64,000 nucleotides of DNA from NCBI RefSeq assembly GCF_042676065.1, contig NZ_JBHTJO010000002.1, forward strand, positions 372,001-436,000. Direction: 5' to 3'. Shown one piece after another: positions 27,041 to 35,918 of the stretch. Every line of letters starts with the position of its first letter. The stretch's first letter is position 1. The DNA is from Methyloligella solikamskensis (GTDB lineage Bacteria > Pseudomonadota > Alphaproteobacteria > Rhizobiales > Methyloligellaceae). The translations under genes and the position numbers were made by a program. The notes under the pieces were generated by a model that worked only from the letters and a program-made list of their open reading frames with translations, had not been told where the DNA came from and searched no databases.

Positions 27041-27433
27041 CTACTCGTCCTTTTCCGAACTATCCGGCGGCAGGTCTTTTCCGGGCAACGGCTCGCCCTT
27101 CGCCTGCATCGCCTTGGCGCTTCGGATCACGTTCAAAATTCCAGCGGCGGACCCCAGCATGAGGAACACCACCATCATGATCGGGGCTGTGCCGAACCAT
27201 TGGTCCAGAGCCCAGCCGATAAACCCGCCGACGATGACGCCGGCCACCATCTCGGTGCCGAGCCGCATCGCGTTTCCCATGGCCCGGCCGCGTTCGGAGC
27301 GTTCCTCCTCGGCTTTCGGGTTGTGGCGCGCGCGGATCTCTCCGAGCTTCCCCTCAAGACTGTCCAAGCGCCGACGGATCGTGTCGGTGTCCTGGTCGCT
27401 TTTTCCGCGTCCCGGGCCCTTGGGTCCGGCCAT
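27041..27433 (-). CDS. atpI: ATP synthase accessory protein AtpI
   Basis: This 130-residue protein has a charged N-terminal half (about 1-60) and two membrane helices (TEMVAGVIVGGFIGWALDQWF and MMVVFLMLGSAAGILNVI). It belongs to the AtpI/ATPase_gene1 family, linked to c-ring assembly and Mg supply. The ATG at 27433 is chosen; the in-frame upstream extension would run into the promoter region. First gene of the F0 operon. Confidence 0.9.
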   Translation of the reverse strand: MAGPKGPGRGKSDQDTDTIRRRLDSLEGKLGEIRARHNPKAEEERSERGRAMGNAMRLGTEMVAGVIVGGFIGWALDQWFGTAPIMMVVFLMLGSAAGILNVIRSAKAMQAKGEPLPGKDLPPDSSEKDE

Positions 27434-27492
27434 GGCACTTGCTCTCTTCAAGGGGAACGGCCGGCGGACCGGCTGGTCCTCAGCCCGCGCGC

Positions 27493-27520
27493 ACCTTAGT
27501 GAACCTTTCGGCCCTGTCAA
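27493..27520 (-). promoter_or_regulatory. Promoter of the F0 operon
   Basis: On the minus strand a consensus -35 TTGACA (27520-27515) and a -10 TAAGGT (27498-27493) are separated by 16 bp. They are placed to give a leader of about 50 nt before atpI. Confidence 0.65.
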
Positions 27521-27624
27521 GATTTCGCCAGACGAGTCTTTTGTCGCTGGTGAAAAGCCTTAAGAGCTTAGAAAAGTGGGAAATATCGAATGTGTCGCCG
27601 GGGGTGTGATTCCGCACGATACCC

Positions 27625-30600
27625 CTAGCTCGCATCCCGCATCTGCTCGGCCGTCTCCAGATTGACGGAGACGAGCTGGCTCACGCCGCGCTCCGCCATG
27701 GTGACGCCGAACAGGCGGTTCATTCGCGCCATGGTGAGCGGGTGATGGGTTATGATGAGGAATCTCGTGTCGGTGGTCTCCACCATCTCCTCCATCATAC
27801 GGCAGAAGCGCTCCACATTGGCGTCGTCCAGCGGCGCGTCCACCTCGTCCAGCACGCAGATGGGGGACGGGTTGGTGAGGAACACCGCAAAGATCAGGGC
27901 GAGTGCCGTCAGCGCCTTCTCGCCGCCCGAGAGCAGGGTCAGCACTTGCGGCTTCTTGCCGGGCGGGCAGGCCAGGATCTCAAGGCCCGCCTGAAGCGGG
28001 TCGTCGGATTCCACCAGCTGCAGCTCCGCCGAGCCGCCGCCGAACAGCACGCTGAACAGCCGCTTGAAGTGGGCGTCGACCGTGTCGAAGGCTTCCAGCA
28101 GGCGCTTCCGGCCTTCCCGGTTGAGGTTCGAGATGCCCTGGCGGAGGCTGGCGATGGCCTCTTCCACGTCCGCCTTCTCGGTCTCGATCTCTTCCAGCTG
28201 AGCGGCGATCTCGGTCTCTTCCTCTTCGGCGCGCAGATTCACCGCGCCGAGCCGCTCCCGGTCCGCCTTCAGCTTGTGCAGCTCCGCCTCGACCTGGGAG
28301 ATGTCCGGCATGGTCGCCTTCGGCTCCAGACCTGCGATCTTCAGGCAGCCTTCCGGCGCGCAATCGAACGCTCCGCGGATCTGATGGGCGATATCGCTGC
28401 GCTTGGCGCGAGCGGCTTCCAGCCGGGCTTCGCTGCGGGCTTTGGATTCGCGGGCCGCGGACAGCCGCTCCTGAACCTCCCGCAGAGCCTTGTCGTGCTC
28501 CCGGCGTGCCGTATCGGCTTCGGCCAGGGCGTCGGCAGCCGCAGAACGCTCTTTCTCGGCCTCAGCGATGGAATCGAGCAGCGTGCGCCGCCGCGCTTCG
28601 ATCTCCTCGGGCAGCTTAGCGATGCCTTCCAGATCGCTGCGGATTTCCTGCTCGCGCGACTGCAGGGTCTCGATTTGCTCCCGCGCTTTGGTGATGCGCT
28701 TCTGCCAAAGGTCGTTCTCCGCGGAAATCGCCTCGATCCGCTCCTGACGCAGACGGATAGCCCGCGCATGGCTTTCCAGCTCGGCCTTGGCGTCCGCATG
28801 GGCCGCACGCGCCGTCGAAGCCTCCTGCTGGGCTTCCTGCTGCGCCTGCTCGAGGCTGGCGAGCTTGTCCGCAAAGTCCGATGCGTCGCTCAGCTCCGAA
28901 AGCCGAGTCCGCGCTTCGCTCAGCGATTCTTCCGTGCGGGTCCGCGCTTCCACCAGGCGGCCGAGCTCCCGGCTCCGCTCCTGCATGGCGTGCTCGATCT
29001 CACCGATCTTGTCCCGGGTCGCGGCCAGCTCGTTCTGAGTCTCGCGCAGCTTCTGGCGCAGGCTCTTGGTATTTTCGGAAGCCTCGCGCAGGGCCTCGGT
29101 GCTCTTCTCAAGCGCCTCTTGCGCAGAGGTGAGCTCGGATTCCGCCTTGTCCGCCTCGCCTCGCAGGCTCTCAAGCCGGTTGCGTTCCTGCAGCCGCGCC
29201 GCTGCCGCCGTGGCCGCACCGGAGCGGATCCGGTAGCCGTCCCAGCGCCACAGATCGCCGTCCTTGGTGACGAGGCGTTGGCCGGGCTTCAGCTCCGCCT
29301 GGAGCCGGTCGCCGTCATCCGCTTCGACCACGCCGATCTGAGCGAGCCGGCGGGACAGAAGGTCGGCACCGGTGACGAACCGGCTCAGCGGCTCCGCGCC
29401 TGAGGGCAGGGCCGGATCTGAGTCCTGCGCCGAAAGCTTGCGCCAGAAGGCGGGGGCGGCCTCGTCGCTCGCCGCATCGAGATCGTCGCCGAGCGCCGTG
29501 CCGAGCGCCTGCTCGTAACCTTCCGCCACCGAAACGTGAGAGATCAGCGGTTCGAATTCTTCGTCCTGGGCGGGCTTCAGAAGCTTGGTCAGGGTTGCAA
29601 GCTCGGTCTCAAGCTCCTGACGGCGCAGCCGCGCCGCAGCGGCATCGGACCGCCGGTCGCTCTCCTTGGAGCGGGCGACCTCTTCGGCTTCTTCGGCGCG
29701 CCCGAGATCGTCCTCAAGGCTCTGCACGGTGTCGCGCAGCTGCTTCGACGTTTCTTCCAAGCTCTGAAGATCGCTGCTCTCGCCGGCCTGGGCCTCTTCC
29801 GCTGCCAGGGTCTGGCCGATCTCGGCCGCCTGGGTTTCCAGCCGGGAGATGCGGCTCTCCAGCTCGGACTTTTCGCTCTCCAACCGGCGCTGCTCGGCCC
29901 GGGCCTGGGCGAATTGCTCCGTTGCCGCACTCAAAGCCTCTTCGGCCTTGGAAAGCGCTTCCGCGGTCTCGTTTGCGGCCGCTTCCAGCTTCGGCGCCTC
30001 GGTCTCGTCGGCGCTTGCCTCCTGCAGCTTGCGTTCTTCTTCGGCCAGGCCGCGGAGCATCTCCTCGGCTTCGCCGATCTGCTCCTGTTCGCGGGCCAGA
30101 TCGCTCGTCATCTGGGAGAGCCGGGTCTCCAGCTCCGCCTGGCGCGACTGCGCGCGCTGCTCTTCCCGGTCGAGCGCGTCACGCTCCACCGACAGCCGAT
30201 GCAGGACCGCCGCCTTGTTGGCTTCCTCGTCCCGCAGGGGCTGCAGCTTCTCCGCCGCCAGATGCTGATCGCGCAGGGCATCGGTCTCGACGCGCGTCTC
30301 GTCGCCCACCGCGGTCAGGGCCGTCTGGAAGGCTTCTTCCTCCTGCTCGACCGCCGTGCACGCGTTCGACCACATCAGATGATGATGCAGGGCCTCGCGC
30401 TCCTGGATCGTGTCGGTGACCTCCCGATAACGCTTCGCCTGGCGGGCTTGGCGCTTCAGCGCGTTGAGCTGGGTGGTGAGCTGGCCGATCAGATCGCCGA
30501 GCCGCTCCAGATTGGCTTCCGTCGCCTTCAGCCGAAGCTCGGCCTCATGACGGCGACTGTGCAGACCGGCGATGCCGGCGGCATCTTCCAGAACCCGGCG

Positions 30601-31080
30601 CCGCTCTTGGGGCTGGGCGCTGACGATCTCGCCGACTCGGCCCTGGCCGACGAGGGCCGGAGACCTTGCGCCGGTGGAGGCGTCTTCGAACAGCAGCCGT
30701 ACGTCCCGGGCGCGCACGTCGCGGCCATTCACACGGTAGGCGGACCCCGCCTCGCGCTCGATGCGGCGCGTGACTTCGAGGTCGTCGCTGTCGTTGAACT
30801 CGGCGGGGGCCGTGCGGTTTGAATTGTCGATGAAAAGGGTGACTTCAGCGGAATTGCGCTGCGGGCGGCTTTGGGAGCCGGCGAAGATCACGTCCTCCAT
30901 ATTCGAGCCGCGCATGCTCTTATACGAGGTCTCGCCCATGGCCCAGCGCAGCGCTTCCAGGAGATTGGATTTGCCGCAGCCATTCGGACCCACCACGCCC
31001 GTCAGCCCCTTCTCGATGATGAGTTCGGTCGGCTCGACGAAGGATTTGAATCCCAGAAGGCGGAGGCGGTTGATCTTCAA
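27625..31080 (-). CDS. smc: Chromosome segregation protein SMC
   Basis: This 1151-residue condensin ATPase organises and segregates the chromosome. The N-terminal Walker A GPNGCGKS is at 31-38. Two long coiled coils (rich in Glu, Ala, Leu, Arg) flank a central hinge (about 500-630). The C-terminal ABC signature LLSGGEKALTALAL and Walker B ICVLDEVDAPLDDANV complete the head. Length fits the family. It lies downstream of the two DsbA-like genes and the DUF721 gene, a conserved alphaproteobacterial neighbourhood. The ScpAB partners are not here. Confidence 0.97.
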   Translation of the reverse strand: MKINRLRLLGFKSFVEPTELIIEKGLTGVVGPNGCGKSNLLEALRWAMGETSYKSMRGSNMEDVIFAGSQSRPQRNSAEVTLFIDNSNRTAPAEFNDSDDLEVTRRIEREAGSAYRVNGRDVRARDVRLLFEDASTGARSPALVGQGRVGEIVSAQPQERRRVLEDAAGIAGLHSRRHEAELRLKATEANLERLGDLIGQLTTQLNALKRQARQAKRYREVTDTIQEREALHHHLMWSNACTAVEQEEEAFQTALTAVGDETRVETDALRDQHLAAEKLQPLRDEEANKAAVLHRLSVERDALDREEQRAQSRQAELETRLSQMTSDLAREQEQIGEAEEMLRGLAEEERKLQEASADETEAPKLEAAANETAEALSKAEEALSAATEQFAQARAEQRRLESEKSELESRISRLETQAAEIGQTLAAEEAQAGESSDLQSLEETSKQLRDTVQSLEDDLGRAEEAEEVARSKESDRRSDAAAARLRRQELETELATLTKLLKPAQDEEFEPLISHVSVAEGYEQALGTALGDDLDAASDEAAPAFWRKLSAQDSDPALPSGAEPLSRFVTGADLLSRRLAQIGVVEADDGDRLQAELKPGQRLVTKDGDLWRWDGYRIRSGAATAAAARLQERNRLESLRGEADKAESELTSAQEALEKSTEALREASENTKSLRQKLRETQNELAATRDKIGEIEHAMQERSRELGRLVEARTRTEESLSEARTRLSELSDASDFADKLASLEQAQQEAQQEASTARAAHADAKAELESHARAIRLRQERIEAISAENDLWQKRITKAREQIETLQSREQEIRSDLEGIAKLPEEIEARRRTLLDSIAEAEKERSAAADALAEADTARREHDKALREVQERLSAARESKARSEARLEAARAKRSDIAHQIRGAFDCAPEGCLKIAGLEPKATMPDISQVEAELHKLKADRERLGAVNLRAEEEETEIAAQLEEIETEKADVEEAIASLRQGISNLNREGRKRLLEAFDTVDAHFKRLFSVLFGGGSAELQLVESDDPLQAGLEILACPPGKKPQVLTLLSGGEKALTALALIFAVFLTNPSPICVLDEVDAPLDDANVERFCRMMEEMVETTDTRFLIITHHPLTMARMNRLFGVTMAERGVSQLVSVNLETAEQMRDAS

Positions 31081-31141
31081 AGCTGCTCGACCCTTCAGCT
31101 GTTGCGCGAACCAGCGCTTAGGCCATTCCTGAGACGGAGCG

Positions 31142-31819
31142 TCAAGCCGCGCCGCCCGTTTGTCCCCGCGATTCGATCATCCGCTTGATCTCGTCATAGG
31201 TGACGGTTCCTTGGGCCTTCTGGCCGTTGACGAAGAAGGTCGGCGTACCCTTCACCCCCAAGCGCCGTCCTCGCTGCTTTTGCTCGTCTAGCGCGTCGAT
31301 CATGCTTTGATTCGCAAGGCAGTTGTCAAACTGCGCCCGGGTCATACCAACGCGTTTCGCGACGCCGTAGATGGCGTCGAGCCGCACCTCCTGGGAAACC
31401 CATTCCCGCTGGTTGTTCAGGAACAGCCCATAGAGCTGGAAATACTTATCCGCCGGCGCGCAGCGATTGATGATCGCCGCATTGCCCGCCGAGCGCCCGA
31501 TGGGGAATTCCCGCACCACGTAACGGACCTTGCCCGTGTCGATATAGTTGCGCTTCAGCTTGGGAAAGACGTTCTGGTGGAACGCCCGGCAATGGGGGCA
31601 GGTGAGGGAGGCGTATTCGATCACCGTGACGGGCGCGTTCGCGCGGCCCAGAGCCCGGTCGCCCAGCGGGCCGGGCTTGGTCACGTCGTCGGCCGTCTCG
31701 CTCACCTCCGAGCTGCCGGGGCCTGCACCGCCGCACCCGGCGAGCGCAGGCGCCAAAGCGAGACTTAAGACGATCAGGCAGGCGACCCGCCTCAACTGGT
31801 GCGCCGCACCGCCAACCAT
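31142..31819 (-). CDS. DsbA-family thiol:disulfide oxidoreductase, lipoprotein
   Basis: This 225-residue thioredoxin-fold protein has the active site CPHC in YASLTCPHCRAFH and the cis-Pro loop GVKGTPTFFVNG. The signal sequence ends in LAPALAGC, a lipobox, so it is predicted to be membrane-anchored in the periplasm. The alpha-helical insertion contains a further cysteine (NRCAPADKYF). It starts 7 bp after a paralogue (31827-32570). Probable disulfide donor or isomerase; no DsbB is adjacent. Confidence 0.88.
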   Translation of the reverse strand: MVGGAAHQLRRVACLIVLSLALAPALAGCGGAGPGSSEVSETADDVTKPGPLGDRALGRANAPVTVIEYASLTCPHCRAFHQNVFPKLKRNYIDTGKVRYVVREFPIGRSAGNAAIINRCAPADKYFQLYGLFLNNQREWVSQEVRLDAIYGVAKRVGMTRAQFDNCLANQSMIDALDEQKQRGRRLGVKGTPTFFVNGQKAQGTVTYDEIKRMIESRGQTGGAA

Positions 31820-31826
31820 CAAATCG

Positions 31827-32570
31827 TTATTCCGCGGGGGCGGACTCCGTCTTGTCGTCGGCGCCGGCATGCTCTTCTTCGAGGATCGCGTCGAAATCCT
31901 CCAGCTCATGCTCGCGGCCGAGCTTCTTGCCGTCGATGAAGAAGCTGGGGGTGGAGTTCACGCCGAACTCCGAGGAGGCGCGGGCGCGCATCTTGACGAT
32001 GTTCTGATAGAGCTCCTCGTCGGCCATGCACTCGTCGAAGCTCTCCTTGGAGAAGCCCGCCTGGCGCGCGATGCCCAGCAGCTTGTCCATGGCCTCGGGC
32101 TCGTCCCGCACCGCCCAGCTCTGCTGGGTCTCGAAGAGGGCGGAGGTGAGCGCCATGCGCTTCTCCGGTCCGGCGCAGCGCGCCAGCATGGAAGCCCGCG
32201 CCGCCAGGATATCCAGCGGGAACTCCCGGAAGATGAACTTCACCTTGCCGGTGTCGATGTACTTCTCTTTGACCTTCGGGAAGGTCTCGGTGTGGAAGTG
32301 AGCGCAGTGGGGGCAGGTCATGGAGGCGTATTCGATGATGGTGACGGGCGCGTCTTCGTCGCCGATCACCACATCGTCCAGCGGGCCGCCATCCAGCAGC
32401 TCCGACATGGGCACGTCGGCATCGGCGCGGCTCGCCGCCTGAGTTTCGGTCTGGTCGCCCATGCCGAGAAAATAGACGCCGCCAGCGATCACGATCGCCA
32501 CGACCGCCACCGCGGCCGCGATCACCAGGCCTTTGCTTCCGGTGCTGTGGGATTTGGGTGTTTCCGCCAC
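31827..32570 (-). CDS. DsbA-family thiol:disulfide oxidoreductase, membrane-anchored
   Basis: This 247-residue paralogue of the next gene has an uncleaved-looking membrane helix (residues about 13-36), a short acidic linker, then a thioredoxin domain with CPHC in YASMTCPHCAHFH and cis-Pro loop GVNSTPSFFIDG. The C-terminal tail is acidic. Sequence parallels over the whole domain (VTxIEYAS, PxxKxxYIDTGKVxxxxREFP) show a tandem duplication with different membrane anchoring. Confidence 0.9.
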   Translation of the reverse strand: MAETPKSHSTGSKGLVIAAAVAVVAIVIAGGVYFLGMGDQTETQAASRADADVPMSELLDGGPLDDVVIGDEDAPVTIIEYASMTCPHCAHFHTETFPKVKEKYIDTGKVKFIFREFPLDILAARASMLARCAGPEKRMALTSALFETQQSWAVRDEPEAMDKLLGIARQAGFSKESFDECMADEELYQNIVKMRARASSEFGVNSTPSFFIDGKKLGREHELEDFDAILEEEHAGADDKTESAPAE

Positions 32571-32640
32571 GTCTCTACTCCGCTGTTCGAGCTGTCATTA
32601 AGGCATTTGGTTAAGGCAAGAGAGCGGCGAAAGCCAGCCC

Positions 32641-33210
32641 TCAAACGTCACGCTTTCTTGAGCGTTTCGCCGCCGTGCCGAGCCGCACCAGCGCTTCGCG
32701 CAAAGGCTCGTCGGTGATGTCGGCCTCTTGCGGCAGGACGCTGGGGTCAGGCGGCAGGGGCGCGGGCGGCTGGGGCCGGACGAGCCTGCCCACCGGCGCC
32801 TGCTTGATGCGCATCTCCACCACGGCGCGGTAGCCGAAGAAGCTGTTCACCCGCTCCATGATCTGCCGCGCCTTGTACTGCACCTCGATGGAGCGAGGTC
32901 CGTCGACCCGCAGAACGAGGGTGGCGCCTTCGGGACGCTTCCGGGCCTGTTTGGGCTCGTCATCCGGCGCCTCCCGGGGCTGGCGCGGCCAGATCAGCCG
33001 GTCGGGCTTGGTGAATTTCGCGGTGCTGCCGCCCACGATGCTGGCCCATTGCTCCAGGAGCGCCATGGTGGTGAAGCCGCGGGCGCGCGCCGCCGGCGCC
33101 AGGGTCTGGGCCGCAAGCCCGCCGACAGGCTTCAGCCCTTGCGTCCGCCGCTTGGGCGCCGACGCATAGCGCTGATTGCTCGTCTGCTGGGTATTGTTGT
33201 CGCCGGCCAT
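32641..33210 (-). CDS. DUF721 (DciA-like) protein
   Basis: The 189-aa basic protein has a DUF721 core around MALLEQWASIVGGSTAKFTKPDRLIW, then VLRVDGPRSIEVQYKARQIMERVNSFFGY. The N-terminal and C-terminal thirds are low-complexity and Pro/Arg-rich. DciA proteins of this family load the replicative helicase in bacteria lacking DnaC/DnaI; DUF721 proteins of alphaproteobacteria are shorter-studied relatives. The ATG at 33210 is chosen from homology; the open frame runs on upstream into mutY without support. Divergent from mutY. Confidence 0.82.
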   Translation of the reverse strand: MAGDNNTQQTSNQRYASAPKRRTQGLKPVGGLAAQTLAPAARARGFTTMALLEQWASIVGGSTAKFTKPDRLIWPRQPREAPDDEPKQARKRPEGATLVLRVDGPRSIEVQYKARQIMERVNSFFGYRAVVEMRIKQAPVGRLVRPQPPAPLPPDPSVLPQEADITDEPLREALVRLGTAAKRSRKRDV

Positions 33211-33363
33211 GTTCGCGTCTTGATGGGTCGCATCTACTTCGCCGCGCTTCTGGATGCTCTTGGGGATCATCCGCCGCGGCGCCTTGCCTTCATGGCCGCG
33301 CAGCCTACACCATCGGGAGCGGCGTGACGAAGCCGCGAGATGTGCGATTAGGAGTTTTCCCTT

Positions 33364-34479
33364 TTGCCCGGAATTCAGGATGCAGAGCAGACGGCGAAAG
33401 CCGACGCAACAAAGGCCGATGGTGCAATGGCGGCCAAGCTGCTCGCCTGGTACGATCGGGAAGGGCGCACACTGCCTTGGCGCATTCGGCCCGGAGCTGA
33501 AGAGACGCCCGATCCTTATAAGGTCTGGCTCAGCGAGGTGATGCTGCAGCAGACCACCGTGAAGGCGGTGCTGCCGCGCTACGGACGCTTCCTGGGCCGC
33601 TGGCCGCGGGTGGAAGACCTGGCAGCCGCTCCCTTGGGCGACGTGCTCGCCGAATGGGCCGGCCTCGGCTACTACGCCCGCGCCCGCAACCTGCATGCCT
33701 GCGCTCGCGTCGTCGCGGAAGAGCACTGCGGCGAATTCCCGTCGACCGAAGCGGGGCTTAAGAAGCTGCCGGGTATCGGCGACTACACGGCCGCCGCCAT
33801 CGCTTCCATCGCCTTCAATGAGCCGGCAACCCCGGTCGACGGCAATATCGAGCGGGTCATGGCGCGGCTCTTCGCCCTGAAGACGCCGCTCCCCGAAGCC
33901 AAGCCGGAGATCAAGGCCATGGCGGCGAGCCTGACGCCGCCGGATCGCCCAGGCGATTTCGCGCAAGCGCTGATGGATCTCGGGGCCCAGATCTGCACGC
34001 CCAAGCGCCCGGCTTGCGGCCTATGCCCCATCCGGCCCGATTGCGAAGGCTTGGCGGAAGGTCTGGCGGAGGTGCTGCCCTACAAGGCGGAGAAGGCCGA
34101 GCGACCGACCCGGCTGGGGACGGCATTTCTGGGCGTTCGCGCCGATGGCGCCGTGCTCCTGCGCGAGCGACCGCCGAAAGGGCTATTGGGAGGAATGCTG
34201 GAAGTGCCGTCGACCCCGTGGGGGCCGAAGGATGCGGCTGAGCCTCTGGCGTTTGCGCCCTTAGAGGCGGATTGGCGGATGACGGTCGGGTTGGTGGAGC
34301 ACACCTTCACCCATTTCCACCTGAAACTTCAGGTCTATGCCGCTGCGGTGCCTGAAGACGCCACTCTATCGGAGGCGGCGGAGCCGGAGCGCTGCCGCTG
34401 GGTGGCCCGGCGGGATCTTGCGAGCGCGGCACTCCCCAGCGTTATGCGCAAAGTGCTCCGCCAAGGCCTAGGTGAGTAG
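33364..34479 (+). CDS. mutY: A/G-specific adenine glycosylase
   Basis: This 371-aa base-excision enzyme removes adenine opposite 8-oxoG. The N-terminal catalytic part has REGRTLPWRIRP and SEVMLQQTTVKAV (catalytic Glu). The helix-hairpin-helix is LKKLPGIGDYTAAAIASIAF with the catalytic Asp in VDGNIERV. The cluster motif C-x6-C-x2-C-x5-C follows (CTPKRPACGLCPIRPDC). The C-terminal NUDIX-like domain recognises 8-oxoG. A TTG start at 33364 is favoured by TAGGAG 9 nt upstream; ATG 33427 is the alternative. Confidence 0.95.
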   Translation: MPGIQDAEQTAKADATKADGAMAAKLLAWYDREGRTLPWRIRPGAEETPDPYKVWLSEVMLQQTTVKAVLPRYGRFLGRWPRVEDLAAAPLGDVLAEWAGLGYYARARNLHACARVVAEEHCGEFPSTEAGLKKLPGIGDYTAAAIASIAFNEPATPVDGNIERVMARLFALKTPLPEAKPEIKAMAASLTPPDRPGDFAQALMDLGAQICTPKRPACGLCPIRPDCEGLAEGLAEVLPYKAEKAERPTRLGTAFLGVRADGAVLLRERPPKGLLGGMLEVPSTPWGPKDAAEPLAFAPLEADWRMTVGLVEHTFTHFHLKLQVYAAAVPEDATLSEAAEPERCRWVARRDLASAALPSVMRKVLRQGLGE

Positions 34480-34496
34480 AGGAGGCGGCCGCCGAT

Positions 34497-34718
34497 CTAC
34501 TCGGCCGCGATGACCTGGGGCTGCCTCGGCGCTTGTGCAACGCGCTTCGGCGCAACGTTCTGAGGCATCAAGCTCTCGGGCAGGCGATAGGCACGCGCCG
34601 GCTTCATGGGGGCTTCTGCCGCCTTGCGGGCCTCAGACGGCTCGGGCAGCTTGGCCACCGGCGGAATCCAGAATTTTTTGCGGCGTTCCTCGGTCAGCCG
34701 CGAGCGGAACAGCTTCAT
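34497..34718 (-). CDS. Small basic protein coupled to ccrM, function unknown
   Basis: This 73-residue ORF begins inside the ccrM stop (ATGA overlap at 34715-34718). It opens with a strongly basic segment (FRSRLTEERRKKFW), then a Pro/Ala/Glu-rich middle, and ends RQPQVIAAE. It has no membrane segment or recognisable domain. The coupled start argues for expression; the low-complexity composition means an unexpressed ORF remains possible. Confidence 0.5.
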   Translation of the reverse strand: MKLFRSRLTEERRKKFWIPPVAKLPEPSEARKAAEAPMKPARAYRLPESLMPQNVAPKRVAQAPRQPQVIAAE

Positions 34719-35818
34719 GATGTTGCCTCCAATTGGCGCCGCGCGACATCGCGCAAGCTATCGATCGGGGTGAGCGTCCCTTCCTTCTCCACATGCCAGA
34801 AGGTCCAGCCGTTGCAGGCCGCGGACCCTTGGACCTGGGCGCCCATTTTGTGAATCGAGCCCTGCGCACCCTCCACGGCGATGCTGCCGTCGGCGCGCAC
34901 ACGGGCCTCGTACTGGGCCCGGTTGTCGTAAAGAACGGTGCCGGGCGAGATCAGCCCGAGCTCCACCAGGGAGCCGAAGGGGATGCGCTGTTCCTGGCGC
35001 TTGCCCTGCATGACCTTCATGGCGTCATCGCCGAGCGGCTCGATCTCGGCCAGGCGCTTGCGGGCGATACGCGCGTAATCGGGGTCGCGCTCGATGCCGA
35101 TGTAATGGCGGCCGAGCTTCTTGGCAGCGGCGGCCGTCGTGCCGCTGCCGGAGAACGGGTCGAGGACGACATCGCCTTCGTTGGAGGAGGCGAGGATCAC
35201 CCGGCCGAGCAGGGCTTCGGGCTTCTGGGTCGGATGGGCCTTCTTGCCGGTCTCTTCCTTCAGGCGCTCAGGGCCGGAGCAGATCGGCAGCAGCCAGTCG
35301 GAGCGCATCTGAAGATCGTCGTTCAGCGCCTTCATCGCCTCGTAGTTGAAACGGTAGCGGCTCTTCTGGCTCTTGGCCGCCCAGATCAGCGTCTCATGGG
35401 CGTTGGTGAAGCGGCGACCGCGGAAATTCGGCATCGGGTTGGTCTTGCGCCAGATCACGTCGTTCAGGATCCAGAAGCCGAGATCCTGGAGCCGCACGCC
35501 GAGGCGGAAGATGTTGTGGTAGCTGCCGATCACCCAAAGGGCGCCGTCGTCTTTCAGGACGCGGCGGCACTGGGCCAGCCAGTCGTCGGTGAACTGATCG
35601 TAGTTCTCGAAGCTGGCGAACTTGTCCCAAGCGTCGTCGACACCGTCGACCTTGGAGTTGTTCGGACGGAGCAGGTCTTTCTGGAGCTGCAGGTTATAGG
35701 GCGGATCGGCGAAGATCAGATCGACGGAGCGATCCGGAAGCTCTGCCAGTTCTGCCACGCAATCGCCGAGAATGATGCTATCGATCGGGAGCGAAGCCCC
35801 CGCCTTTTCCTTGAGCAT
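34715..35818 (-). CDS. ccrM: CcrM-type DNA adenine methyltransferase (GANTC)
   Basis: The 367-residue solitary methyltransferase of the beta class has catalytic DPPY at 38-41 (FADPPYNLQ), and the SAM motif DPFSGSGTTAAAAKKLGR follows later. The C-terminal extension of about 80 residues (after IPFGSLVELGLI, ending RDVARRQLEATS) is the CcrM-specific DNA-recognition domain. In Caulobacter CcrM methylates GANTC late in the cell cycle and is essential or important. No cognate endonuclease is nearby. The ATG at 35818 is chosen by homology. A CtrA-like box lies about 90 bp upstream. Confidence 0.94.
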   Translation of the reverse strand: MLKEKAGASLPIDSIILGDCVAELAELPDRSVDLIFADPPYNLQLQKDLLRPNNSKVDGVDDAWDKFASFENYDQFTDDWLAQCRRVLKDDGALWVIGSYHNIFRLGVRLQDLGFWILNDVIWRKTNPMPNFRGRRFTNAHETLIWAAKSQKSRYRFNYEAMKALNDDLQMRSDWLLPICSGPERLKEETGKKAHPTQKPEALLGRVILASSNEGDVVLDPFSGSGTTAAAAKKLGRHYIGIERDPDYARIARKRLAEIEPLGDDAMKVMQGKRQEQRIPFGSLVELGLISPGTVLYDNRAQYEARVRADGSIAVEGAQGSIHKMGAQVQGSAACNGWTFWHVEKEGTLTPIDSLRDVARRQLEATS

Positions 35819-35901
35819 GACCGCCTCCGAAGACGCTGAAACAAACAGTCGGAGCGCCCCGGCAAATCGGCCGCGGCGATAGATCAAACTTGAGGAAAGT
35901 T

Positions 35902-35918
35902 GGTAAAGACCCTGTTAA
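35902..35918 (-). promoter_or_regulatory. CtrA-like binding box upstream of ccrM
   Basis: On the minus strand TTAA (35918-35915), seven bases, then TTTACC (35907-35902) matches the CtrA consensus TTAA-N7-TTAAC with one mismatch. It overlaps the rnhB stop codon and lies about 85-100 bp before the ccrM ATG. CtrA controls ccrM in Caulobacter; here binding is inferred only. Confidence 0.5.

Noticed and set aside
27742..29403. Long plus-strand open frame (553 codons) opposite smc
   Set aside because: It mirrors the Glu/Ala coiled-coil coding of smc, giving Leu/Arg/Gln-rich sequence with no domain and no ribosome site.
32596..32613. Possible CtrA box upstream of the DsbA-like gene
   Set aside because: Again nine bases separate TTAA half-sites, so it does not fit the consensus.
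33211..33966. N-terminal extension of the DUF721 gene across the mutY start region
   Set aside because: The extension is antisense to mutY, has no conserved domain, and family homology begins at the ATG at 33210.
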